Assembly (NCBI GenBank): GCA_014607495.2
Contig: CP053172.1
Span: 10,120,888 to 10,184,887 of the forward strand
DNA: 64,000 bases
From: Carposina sasakii
Taxonomy: Eukaryota > Arthropoda > Insecta > Lepidoptera > Carposinidae
Direction of reading: 5' to 3'
Part shown: piece after piece, positions 11,991 to 21,506 of the stretch
Numbering within the stretch: the stretch's first letter is position 1
Layout of the letters: the number at the start of each line of letters is the position of its first letter
The notes under the pieces: model-generated
Told to the model about the DNA's origin: nothing
What the model saw: only the letters and a program-made list of their open reading frames with translations
The model's database searches: none
Position numbers and translations under genes: made by a program

Positions 11991-12833
11991 TTATTCATGT
12001 GAACGAACTTTTCTGGAAGGCCTGCCACGGGGTCTAGTGACAGCAGCGGGTTTCTTAATGTTTTCTACCTTCCTAGGTCTTCCTCTTTTTCTGATTGGAA
12101 GTGTGGGTTCTGGCACAGTTGCATCTTCAGAATGATAGTGAGTAAGGACCGATGCATGGTATATACCAACAGGACTCTTAGTGTCAGTGCTTGCTGTTTC
12201 AAATGAACTGGGGCCGTGACGACGTAAGATAACATAATGCCCATCACGTCGTGGAGCTAACTTAGAGCTAAAGCCTTGACTTGATTTACTCAGTACATGG
12301 GTAGCAGCTAACACCAGATCTCCTGGCTGGTAGTCAGGAGAAGCTTGCCTTTTCTTAGTTTGTTTGATTAGATTAGATTCTATTTGTTTTCTCATACCTT
12401 TCCAAAAATAGCGCTTTGCTATCCATTCAAATGTCTTGTCAACTCCATAATGCCCAGCAGTAGCTTGTTTATGATAAGCAGTAATGATGCTAGCTTGTTC
12501 TTGCTTGGGAATGACCAACTGACTGGTTCCTACATCAGCGTCTGGGTTATAACGATACAAAAGGTCGTCATTCATAAAATAACCTTTTCTACTCCAGTAT
12601 CGAACATTTTCTTCGTCTGTGCTTTCAAAGCTACGTATTATCTTTTCAATTTCTTCATCTTTGAGTTGTTCCTTCTTTATAACTTCCATACTCTTCGAAG
12701 GCATATCTACCACCACAGTACGAGTTCCGCAATTTTGTTGATCACGCAATTCGATTGTTTGATTTGAGGAGAAACTGATATTGTGATCAAGTGTACCGAA
12801 AAGCATGATCAGTTTCCACTTACAGATCTGCAT
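11991..12833 (-). pseudogene. Internally deleted Gypsy integrase
   Basis: Open frame of 280 residues. Residues 55-160 are the integrase zinc-binding region and its lead-in (H-K-Q-A, HYGVDKTFEWIAKRYFW). The frame then jumps directly to the C-terminal DNA-binding region (YQPGDLVLA, FSSKLAPRRDGHYVI). The catalytic core with its D-D-E residues and the Cys pair of the zinc site are missing. The C-terminus carries two AT-hook-like motifs (KRGRPRKVE, RPRGRPSRK). Since the frame stays open across the deletion, the deletion may be exact. Confidence 0.8.
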
Positions 12834-13561
12834 ATCATTGATCAGCCCCCGTATCGGCTATCTTTTTTGACAGTTCGTAGATTATCACTTATTGAAACTT
12901 AACAACTGGAAGTATAATGGAAACATAATGCGTTTTCTGAAGAACATTTTGCCAACACTCGCACATACATATCATTTCAAGTTCAATAAGTAAAAAATTG
13001 CCGATACAGGGGCAGAGTGGACTAACCCCTAGATTGTTTCTGAAGTTATATATATATATATATTTCTGAAGATATAGACATATATACCTATATATAGGTA
13101 TATATGTCTATATCTTCTTTTTTTTTTCAATGTTATTACAACACAGCACATAACATGGAATAAATGAGTAATTGAGATATAATACACATCCCCACTCCAT
13201 GGAATATACGTTATCGAGCTGACTATCAATGCTTCACTGTTGTCACTCTGTCCATTATTCTTTATATGTTCATGCACATAACCTCAACTTTCTTTTTTGT
13301 CTTGCCACACTCTCTGGAAACTTTTAATCGTGGATGACCCGTTCTTTAGAATAGGCACGGACTTTTCGTTCCCCTTTTCACTTGTGGTTACTTAAACCAC
13401 TATATTAGAACCCGTGCAACGTCCTTTCGTAAAATAATATACCAATAAATTATGTAACACTAAACTTGAAACGCCCTGTCGTAATTAAGCACTAGAAACG
13501 TCCCTTAGCTACGTACCTATATCAGAACCAAAAGTTTCTTTTTAGCACAAAATAGTCCAAC
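12834..13561. other. AT-rich gap with a perfect palindrome
   Basis: No gene is seen. A TA repeat at 13047-13062 is followed by a 50-base perfect palindrome (listed separately). The rest is unassigned. Confidence 0.45.
13068..13117. repeat. 50-bp perfect palindrome
   Basis: The 25-base left arm starts GAAGATATAGACATATATAC and the right arm at 13093-13117 is its exact reverse complement, with no spacer. Palindromes like this form cruciforms and can be decayed miniature elements. It lies next to a TA run. Confidence 0.9.
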
Positions 13562-13761
13562 TCTTTTAGCCTAATTTTGTCGCGGTGTTGCTCCATTTTG
13601 AAATTCTTCTATTCCGAGTCAGAATGGAGAAAATTTTGAGCAGCCTGATCAGCAACGGAACCATTTTGTCTTTCACCACGAGACCGGGGTGATGTTCGAA
13701 GTCGTGGCGATGTCCGCACACGTGTGTGATTCTCATTGCTTGCTGGCTTTGCGGCAAACTG
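13562..13761 (-). pseudogene. Duplicate of the last exon of the SANT-domain gene
   Basis: About 200 bases very similar to 14077-14278, including a usable acceptor (AACAG before TTTGCC). It reads the same serine/arginine-rich segment but has a TAG stop where the other copy reads a Trp codon (GAATAG versus GAATGG). The acceptor phase also differs from the functional copy, so splicing to it would break the frame. Nearby sequence (TTTGAAAATAAAAGCCTATAT) is duplicated too, so this is a local DNA duplication, not retroposition. Confidence 0.7.
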
Positions 13762-13991
13762 TTATCTCCTGGTAGGTTGACCTATATTTTTGTACCTGTA
13801 ATAAGATATTTATTTTACCTAAGTATATGTAGGTATTTCATTTTGACTGTTAGACTTTCAAATTTACTTTGAAAATAAAAGCCTATATATTTTATGACAC
13901 TCACTTCTAGTGCTAAATAAATGGAAAATTATATGGAATTACTTGTCATTCCATATGATTTATTTATCACAAAACTTATTTGCTATTTTTT

Positions 13992-14864
13992 CTAAGACAA
14001 ATACATATAAATATAAATATATATATAAATAGATCCTAAAACCTGCCACCCTCTATTAACATCTATCTCCAACTCTCTTAGCCTAATTTTGTCGTGGCGA
14101 TGCTCCATTTTGAAATTCTTCCATTCCGAGTCAGAATGGAGAAAAATTTTAGTAGCCTGATCAGCAACGGAACCATTTTGTCTCTCACTACGAGACCGGG
14201 GTGATGTTCGAAGTCGTGGCGATGTCCGCACACGTGTGTGATTCTCATTGCTTGCTGGCTTTGCGGCAAACTTTGTACCTGCACTGAGACTATTTCAAAA
14301 TTACTTTGAAAATAAAAGCCTATATGTATATATTTTATGACACTTACTTCCATTCCTATCCGGAGTAACAGGAGTTGATAAGGGTAGTGTCAGGTGTGGT
14401 GGTGACAATAGAACTAGAGGAGACAGTGGAGGTGACACCCTTGGTTCTATGGGGATAGCCCTGGGTGGTGTGTCTGTGATGTGCTTTTCTCTTGCCACAT
14501 CATCTCTGTCCAAGTCCTGTGAAATCATTAAAATATATTAATATAATAAATAAACTAAAACTTGCTGCTATGTAAGCGAGCAGCTATTCTTTTTGTGTTC
14601 TTTTTTAGATCACTCCAAACCTTTCCACAAACAAAATAAAGTATTATAATAGGTATAGCAAACTTTTTCCATAACACAGTTACTAATTAACAAGAAATAA
14701 ACCTTTATTGGGTTACCACTTACCTTTTTCCATCTTCCTACAACTTTTGTGTCTCCTGTGCCATCGCTATTTGATAAGTTGGCGAGTTCCTCCCATTTAT
14801 TCAGAGCCTGGACTCTTGTCGCGCCAACGCGATACGCCAAAGTAAAATCGGTAAGTGCCAACAC
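13992..14864 (-). CDS. Spliced Myb/SANT-like domain gene (partial 5' end)
   Basis: Four exons can be traced. Exon at 14864-14724 ends LANLSNSDGTGDTK...WKK at donor GTAAGT. Exon about 14620-14566 continues VWSDLKKNTKRIAARLHSSK with a weak donor. Exon 14516-14348 begins after ACAG and ends at GTAAGT; it is proline-rich. Exon from 14278 is serine/arginine-rich and ends in a charged helix (WKNFKMEHRHDKIRLRE). The 14348/14278 junction keeps phase. The W...W...DLK pattern is that of Myb/SANT-like DNA-binding domains (Zeste/MSANTD type), suggesting a nuclear DNA-binding protein. The true first exon was not found. It could be a host gene or a transposon partner protein. Confidence 0.6.
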
Positions 14865-15068
14865 TGGTAATATTTATTATATTCACGATGGTAACATTAA
14901 TGACTTGCTTAGAATTAGTTTTTGAATGTTGGCACCTTTTCGATAGTTGATTGGCGGGAAAAAGATGGCGGAGAGGTGGACAAATTGTAGATCGGGGGAA
15001 AAGGTAAAACCGGAGGAGTTCAGCTGAATCTCTTGGTAAGTGTTCACTTTCTTATGAATTATTGAATG

Positions 15069-15317
15069 ACGGCCGATTGGTGTAGTTGGTAGTGGCCCTG
15101 CCTGCGACGCCATAGGTCCTGGGTTCGAATCCCGGTAGGTGCAAACATTGATGTGATGAATATCGATGTTTGTTTCCGAGTCATGGATGTTTATATACTT
15201 ATCTATGTATTTATATACCGTTGCTTAGTACCCACGACACAAGACCTTAGGGATCTTAGTGTGGGACTAGGTCAATGTGTTGTGAAGTGTGTGAATATTA
15301 AAAAAAAAAAAAAAAAA
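15069..15317 (+). mobile_element. tRNA-derived SINE
   Basis: The head has RNA polymerase III internal promoter boxes: an A box at 15077-15095 (TGGTGTAGTTGGTAGTGG) and a B box at 15122-15132 (GGTTCGAATCC) in tRNA-like spacing. A tRNA-unrelated body follows and a 17-base A tail ends it at about 15317. About 250 bases in total, a normal SINE size. Target duplication is unclear: TTATGAAT occurs on both sides but not flush with the ends. Confidence 0.85.
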
Positions 15318-15516
15318 TATTATTATGAATCGGTTATTGCTATGAACATAGAAAGATGATGATACTTAGTACACCGTAATTTCTTTATACCGAGTCCGAT
15401 ATTAAACGTTGGTACAATTTTCTTTTGTTGAACAGTTAATGTCTTAGACATAGAAACGTAGATATTGGATAGGAGCGAGCCGTGCTCGTCCATGAAGTGT
15501 GATCAGTAAGCACACG

Positions 15517-15677
15517 GGCGGTCGACTTGTTGGAGCATTGTGGCAGGACTAAGGGGAAGGTGGAGGTCCTCTTGGGGGCAAAGCCCTCAAGTCCGGCTGG
15601 TGACCCTATAGAATGAAGTCACCGGGCATTAGTTAGCGCGACGCTAACTAATGTTCTGACCGGAGCTGTCGACCGCC
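15517..15677 (+). other. Compact multi-hairpin block (candidate structured RNA)
   Basis: A perfect 10-bp closing stem (GGCGGTCGAC at 15517-15526 with GTCGACCGCC at 15668-15677) encloses three local hairpins. 15571-15591: 9-bp stem with one G-U pair and an AAA loop. 15599-15623: 6-bp GGTGAC/GTCACC stem. 15627-15653: 12-bp perfect stem with a CGA loop. The block is GC-rich in AT-rich surroundings. No known ribozyme core or tRNA fold was recognised. It could be the end of an unrecognised retroelement. Confidence 0.5.
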
Positions 15678-16602
15678 AAGCTAACTAAAATGTAAATGGC
15701 AAAGCCATAATTCAGCTACTGTAACCAATTGTATGTATGTATATGAAATACCTAACGCGAAAGAGATTTGAGAAGTATACATTGTTGACTTATCTTTCTA
15801 CTTTCATGCCATATCTAACTAAATTGTCATTCTGTTGTCTTAACTCCATTTGACTGTATATCGAACCCTGACTCATGATTATCATACAGTTAGGGGTGAC
15901 AACAACTCTTCCTCTTGCATTGCATGAGGGTTTGGAGAGGTCACCGTGCCTAACAAAAAAAAAAAAAAACAGCTAACAGAAACAATATAAATAACAGCTG
16001 CGTATGCTACTTGGGATGCGTCTGAAAATGAATGCAATTGAATTGTATGTGAATTACTAGTCATGACGCATCTAGGAACTTCGATTTGTGATATGCAATT
16101 TAAGTTGGATGTGAAACGAAACCATTCCCTTTGCAATGAAGGGAATTTATCAAATCGAATAAATAAAGGGGTCAACATTTTATTTAGTTTTAAATATAGA
16201 TAAGCACTCCTATTAATTTAGGTTCCTACTTACCCCTCCATAAAAGTCACCATCATTTGAAATTGAGTGTAGCTCGTTCTTTTTATGATAACGTACCCAA
16301 CGTACCTATATAGTTTTGACTTGACTTGAACAAACACTTTAAGGTTGACAAAAATTTTGAAGTTAGTTTGTTGTTTTTTTTTTCGCCCGTTACGGGTAGG
16401 ATTTTTGAAGTTAGATAGGTTTTTTTTATAACATGTTTTTAGTATTTTCCAAAGAAAACTATGTCCATACAGCCATCATAAAAGCAAAATGTGAGTGACT
16501 AAACGAGAACGCGTAAGTAAACATAAGTCGGCACTCAAACTCGCACACTTACTCTTTACTAGTAGTTTGTCGTTAACTCTTCTAACGTTGCAGTAAAGTT
16601 GA
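15678..16602. other. No gene recognised; one short A-tailed unit
   Basis: At about 15889-15970 a short unit begins GTTAGGGGTGACAAC and ends in a 13-A run after CACCGTGCCTAAC. It may be a 3' fragment of a retroposed element. The rest is unassigned AT-rich DNA. Confidence 0.35.
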
Positions 16603-16610
16603 AGTAGTTT

Positions 16611-19084
16611 CCCCTAGTATCAGTAGTCCGATGATTGTAGTCCGATGATCGAACTACTGAGACTTTTTCGGCTCAGTAGTCCGATGATGCAGATGATTTC
16701 TGATCATCGGACTACTGATACTTTTAGTCCGATTATTTACACATTTAGACTAAAAATGGATGCGGTAGTATTAACTTTATTTTTGGATACATTTACACAT
16801 TTATTTTTTCCGACAGGTTAAATATAAAGCAATTTTATACAAAAAAATAGGTACTTCTATTTTCCCACTTGCCAACTGCATCTGAATTTCTTTAATAAAA
16901 TCGTCTTTTTCTTTGTTCTCTTTGCTCCTTCTGGAAATTGATTTTCCGAATCTTTTCATTTGTTCGGATTTTGAAATCGCGAGGGTAGATCGTCTTTCAA
17001 AATGTTGAGAATTTGCAACAAAGTAGGATTTTTGTTAATAAGACCGTTGATTGTGAAATTCCACCCTTCGACCACATTGTTTGTTCGATAACGATTCGAA
17101 TATACGCACCATTTGTCAATAAAATTAGCCTTCATCCATTGTTTTTGGAAATATGTTTTAAATTTTGTACTGTTATCATCATGAGAAGGCATTTCGTGTG
17201 ACATAATATATTGCCAACCATTGTTTATTTCATTTATTGGCAGCAATGGCAGGACACAACACAAACTAACGATGCGCCTGTCATTCCTCGATGTAAAGCC
17301 AATTGATTTTGCTTTTCGGTCCAAAGCATTTCGGAAATGGTAGTAACAACCAATAATATTGACATTTTTAAATATTTTCAACAACGCTTTTATGGCAGAG
17401 AACTCATAGTCAACATGAACATATTCGGGTTCCCACTCTGGAAGCTGTGATTTTATTAATTCAAATGCTAAAGTGTATGCCTTCACCCTTTTATGAGACA
17501 TAAACATATATGTTAAGGGAATTACATTAGTACTTTCTTTGTCACTTCCCAAGTCTCCATGGATGCTATAGAGTTGTAAAAATGGTACTGGAGATGATTT
17601 AAAGGTACCATCCATGAAAAAGCGTTTTATGGTTTTCATTTGTGTTTGTGTATTTTTGCTACAAAATACTAAAATTTTGATTGTGCCATCGTAGTAATCA
17701 GCCAATAAAAAATCGTTGAATTCTGATGGTACCTCAACATCATCATAACTATCGGGACGTATAGTATTGACTTTTGCCTTCGATCATATTTTTCGATAGA
17801 TGGTAATTTTTTACTGATCGAAACTAGGGACCGGTTTTGATGATGCTAACTCTGATTTTGCAACTGCCAATCTAAATTTTCTGAAAACTCTCGGAGCAGG
17901 TTCCGTTCCTCGTGCAGCCTCCTCGACGTATTGGTCAAGTAATATGTCAATTACATTTTGTGTTTCATCCAGTTTGCAAATGTGGTCTCCGCTAACTTTC
18001 GTAATTTTGACTTCATTCTAAAAAAAGAGTACATTAAATAAAAGACGAAAAAAAGTGAGCCCCGTGCGCGAAGAGCCCCGTAATACGAAAATGCGTATAA
18101 ATTATATTAAAAATATTTATAATATTGGACAACTTTAACACATGAAACAGCTACGGAGAACAACTTAAGTTAAATTATTAGATTTCAATGTTCATGGAAT
18201 ACCCCACTCGAAGTTATCAGTTTAGGTTTAAAAATTGAACCCCCCCCTTTCGTAGTCTATTTTAAATAAAATTAAGTAAATTTACAAAAATATTTGAATT
18301 CTTAAAGATTTACCATAACATATACCTACTTCACTCACTTCAGATAAGGTCACATATCCTTTGCATTTAATATTTACATTGTTATATTCTTTACATCGCC
18401 AACAACTACTGCCATCTTTATAATTTGCATTTTTGTAGAATTGGTATCCGCCAGATAGTAAAACTCGTCCTCGCCCGCGTTTTATTATTTTAAATTCATT
18501 GTCGGTCATTTTCAACTTCGTTTTCAATTCAAATCAAATTGAAAAAGCGATAGTCCACAAACACTGAAGGCTTCAATGACAGTGTCGTATCACCAATTTG
18601 AAAATAGAACATAATATAGAAACAAACTCAACGGCTTGAGACCAAGGAAGTTGGAAATCTTCAGTGACTAAAGAGGTTTACTTACAAATCTCAAGTGGAT
18701 TCTTCAAAAAGTTTATCGATAAAGTAATTGTACACAAGTGGGTACATACATGACTAGCCGTTAGTTTGTGTTGTGTTCTGCATTAGAAAAAGACGATTTT
18801 ATTAAAGGAATTCAGATGCAGTTGGCAAGTGGGAAAATAGAAGTACCAATTTTTTTGTATAAAATTGCTTTATATTAACCTGTCGGAAAAAATAAATGTG
18901 TAAATCTATCCAAAAATAAAGTTAATACTACCGCATCCATTTTTAGTCTAAATGTGTAAATAATCGGACTAAAAGTATCAGTAGTCCGATGATCAGAAAT
19001 CATCTGCATCATCGGACTACTGAGCCGAAAAAGTCTCAGTAGTTCGATCATCGGACTACATCATCGGACTACTGATACTAGGGG
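16611..19084 (-). mobile_element. Mutator-like (MULE) DNA transposon with ~300-bp terminal inverted repeats
   Basis: Ends are CCCCTAGTATCAGTAGTCCG and its inverse. The left inverted repeat spans 16611-16912 and the right 18785-19084, nearly identical across about 300 bases and rich in AGTAGTCCGATGAT subrepeats. Flanks AGTAGTTT (16603-16610) and AGCAGTTT (19085-19092) fit an 8-bp target duplication with one change; 8-9 bp is normal for this superfamily. It encodes a FLYWCH/MULE transposase on the minus strand. Confidence 0.9.
16956..18508 (-). pseudogene. FLYWCH-MULE transposase, two exons, frame-broken
   Basis: Exon 1 (ATG at 18508) carries a FLYWCH zinc finger (FKIIKRGRGRVLLSGGYQFY, WRCKEYNNVNIKCKGY) and ends at donor GTGAGT. 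Exon 2 starts after TTTTAG at about 18017, finishes the finger (VSGDHIC), and continues to the MULE catalytic domain (FMDGTFKSSPVPFLQLYSIH, HVDYEFSAIKA, GCYYHFRNAL) ending at 16956. A stop at about 17811 and at least one frame change before 17705 separate the two domains. The 250-residue catalytic part itself is open. It would have cut and pasted this element using its long ends. Confidence 0.85.
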
Positions 19085-19174
19085 AGCAGTTTACGAATGT
19101 AACTCATACTCAAGGTACAGATGTTGTGACAGCGTTAGTGTTGCCCAAATGCAAGAACAAGACGAGACTTAGCC

Positions 19175-19282
19175 AGTCTTGGTCTTGGTCTTGCGCCAAT
19201 ACACCTGGTCTTGGTCTTGGTCTTGGTCTTGCGCTCCCAGTCTTGGTCTTGGTCTTGCAGCAAGAGTCTTGCAAGTCTTGCA
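19175..19282 (+). repeat. TCTTGG tandem repeat
   Basis: Short array of TCTTGG/TCTTGC hexamer-like units (about 15 copies, interrupted). It lies about 420 bases from a hAT transposase C-terminus and could be subterminal repeats of that element. Confidence 0.75.
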
Positions 19283-19705
19283 ATTACCTATTAGTCTATT
19301 ACTATTTATTAAAGTTTACTTTAAATCTTAGAAAAACGTATTAGAATTGACATTGTGAGCTTGAATTAACATAGCCATAGTAAAGATCAAGCAGATTAAT
19401 AAATAACTGAAGATTTGATAAGAAATTCGAAAAATCAACTGACCTATATGTCGTTTTCCATGGAAGTAACTGTTTCTTAATAAACATTTATGATTTATAA
19501 GCTAACATTTGCTAAAACATGTAAAAAAACAAATTAATTACAATAACTTGACTGTATTTTAAAGAACAATACTTATCTGTCTAGAAAGAGATTGAACCCT
19601 CAACTTATAAGAAATTTAATAAAAGAGTTTTACGATTTATCATTTATTTGAATAAAAAATAAAATACAACACAAATCAACAGCTTTATCATTAGGTTTTG
19701 ATACT

Positions 19706-20021
19706 TTATATCAATTCTTTTGACCAAGAATTAATACAAAGTAACCATCTGGCTGACTCATCACTTAACCTATTTCTATGTTTTCTAATTACTAATGATG
19801 CTTTAGAAAATAACCTCTCAGCAGGTACTGAAGTTGCAGGTATTGAGAGAAAATCACGGGCCATTTTCGATAAAATCGGATACTCTGTCTCATGCGTCCT
19901 CCACCAATCTAAAATGTCTTCCGAGCTGGCAGTTCTTAAATATAACATAAAATCGACCATTTGCAACAAATTTTCTTCTGACAGTTTTAATAGTTGTTAT
20001 TGGGGTGTCTTAGCAGTTTAG
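19706..20021 (-). pseudogene. hAT transposase C-terminal dimerisation domain
   Basis: Minus strand reads ILDWWRTHETEYPILSKMAR, then SIPATSVPAERLFSKAS, then RNRLSDESARWLLCINSW, the standard hAT family dimerisation region with the S-x-P-x-E-R-x-F-S motif. The frame is open upstream to about 20021 (LSEENLLQMVDFM) where other sequence takes over. The catalytic part is absent, so it is a terminal fragment. Confidence 0.9.
19938..19985 (-). repeat. 48-bp inverted repeat, left copy
   Basis: Exactly identical, in inverse orientation, to 28302-28349. It corresponds to hAT coding sequence (LSEENLLQMVDFMLY). The two copies bracket the whole 8.3-kb capsid-like plus BEL/Pao block. Confidence 0.9.
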
Positions 20022-20025
20022 CGAC

Positions 20026-21506
20026 TTAGAAAGTCTTGAACTTCGTCAGGTACTCATTTACCGTATCCGATCTCGCTGTTACTTGCGTCTTGAACGGCGT
20101 GTACGCAATGAGTCCGTCGTTGCCCTGATTTATTAGGGCATTCCTGTTGGTCACCCATGCTTGGGGGACATCTGCATATCCATTGAAATGGAAGCATGCC
20201 CAGGGGTTGAAGACTCGACCTTCATCGTCCTCCCAAGGAGTGGGAGGACGATGAAGGTCCTCATCGTGCGATAGCACATAACCTTCGCGGCTATTGCGGC
20301 CCGTACTGGCAGTGTGGTACGTGAGCCTGCCCTACCCTGATGTTCTATGTACTGTCTCAGGCGTGATGTTGTGAATTCTTCAGAACGCCAGATCAGCTGC
20401 TGAACCAGACTTCCGCCAGTCGTTGCTGGTATGGGCGAAAGTTTATAGCGCTTACACTCACGGAGTCTGCGCTCTACAAGTTCGAACAGTGGTCTTTGGA
20501 CCTTAAAGGTCTGATTGACAATAGCATAGTCAAGGTCATCGAGTTCGATGACGGCTTCGAGCTCTCTGCTCTGATTGGCTGTTAGCGTCTTGGCCTTCCT
20601 CCAGCCAAGCAAGTTGACCGTTGGGGCGATGACATTTGCTTGTGGCTCGCTCTCCTCTTCGAGCGAAGCATTGCCGCCGTCCTCGTCTACTTCGTCGCCG
20701 TCTTCGGCTCGTTGGCGTGCTCGCCGCCTGCGAAGGACCTCCTCGTCTCTTTCCTCCACGCCTTTGGCGTCTGCAACGTTGCGTGGTGGATGTGGGGCTA
20801 TTCCTGCTGGAACCCACTCGTCATCAGGTCGTTGTCCTCGTTGGGACGACCTTAGCTCTTCAGTTACTCTTTTCAGAGCAACGGCTGGTGCAGGGAGGGT
20901 TTCATAGAACCCGTGAGTCGCTGCGGATGCCTGACCAAAATGGCCTGCCGCGTTTGGGACTTTTGCCACCAAGAGGTGTTTAACGCCTGTGGCGTCGGTG
21001 TAATCACCCAATCCCTCTAGGTACTCTCCTGCTGCGATAACCGCGGAAGGATATCCGCGAACAAAACTTACTAGACGGTCTTGCTCATTCGTCGCCGTTC
21101 CGTTTTTCTGGGCGATCAATGCCAATTCATACCAATAAAGAATTATATGGTAATAGGCGTGAGCCGACGCTGGTATAGTTTTAGCGTAGTGCTTGTCTAC
21201 GTCTGATATCGCTTTGTACTCTTGCTCTACTAGCTGGACAAATCCTGCTGCGTCCGGGCGAAACTCCTTCGCTGCCTTCTCGCTGACTAATCCCGCCTCT
21301 CCATCGATAATGAACGAATCCTTCCATAAGGGGTCATTGGTTAGAGTTGTTTCCTTTGCTGTCTGATACTGTGGTTTGGGTACTCCTTCATGACGTTTGG
21401 TAGGTTTATCGCGTTGGAATGGCTTCTTCTTCCTCTGATTGGTCGCGGTTTGAGGCTGCTGGGCTGGGCCGTTGGTGTTCTGCGTTTTAGTTTGTTCTGC
21501 TTGCAT
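20026..21506 (-). CDS. Unrecognised GC-rich ORF, possible endogenous viral capsid-like gene
   Basis: I do not recognise this protein. It runs 451 residues from an ATG at 21506 with a frame break near 20320, after which the plausible C-terminus continues in another frame to 20026. The N-terminal 60 residues are basic and Gln-rich with a KKK and KR arm; residues 75-240 look globular; a stretch near 265-300 is strongly Arg/Glu/Asp-rich; there are no zinc knuckles, membrane segments or protease motifs. It is GC-rich, unlike its AT-rich surroundings, and lies back to back with a 5'-truncated BEL/Pao pol: its start codon abuts the junction. A basic arm followed by a large globular part would suit an RNA-virus coat protein captured beside a retrotransposon; that is inference. 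It could equally be an unusual retrotransposon gag. Confidence 0.5.
20217..20259. repeat. 19-bp perfect hairpin inside the capsid-like ORF
   Basis: GACCTTCATCGTCCTCCCA and its exact inverse are separated by a 5-base loop. It falls in the region where two frames of the ORF overlap, just downstream of the apparent frame break. Confidence 0.85.

Noticed and set aside
15122..15132. A functional tRNA gene
   Set aside because: The A and B boxes are present but no acceptor stem or anticodon arm closes, and an A tail ends the unit, so a SINE is the better call.
20217..20259. Programmed frameshift stimulator in the capsid-like ORF
   Set aside because: The hairpin is perfect, but it lies about 60 bases past the apparent frame break and no slippery heptamer was found at the break; a plain indel explains it.
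20536..20983. Several Arg/Ser-rich ORFs in other frames of the capsid-like gene
   Set aside because: Shadows produced by the GC-rich charged-residue region of the minus-strand ORF.
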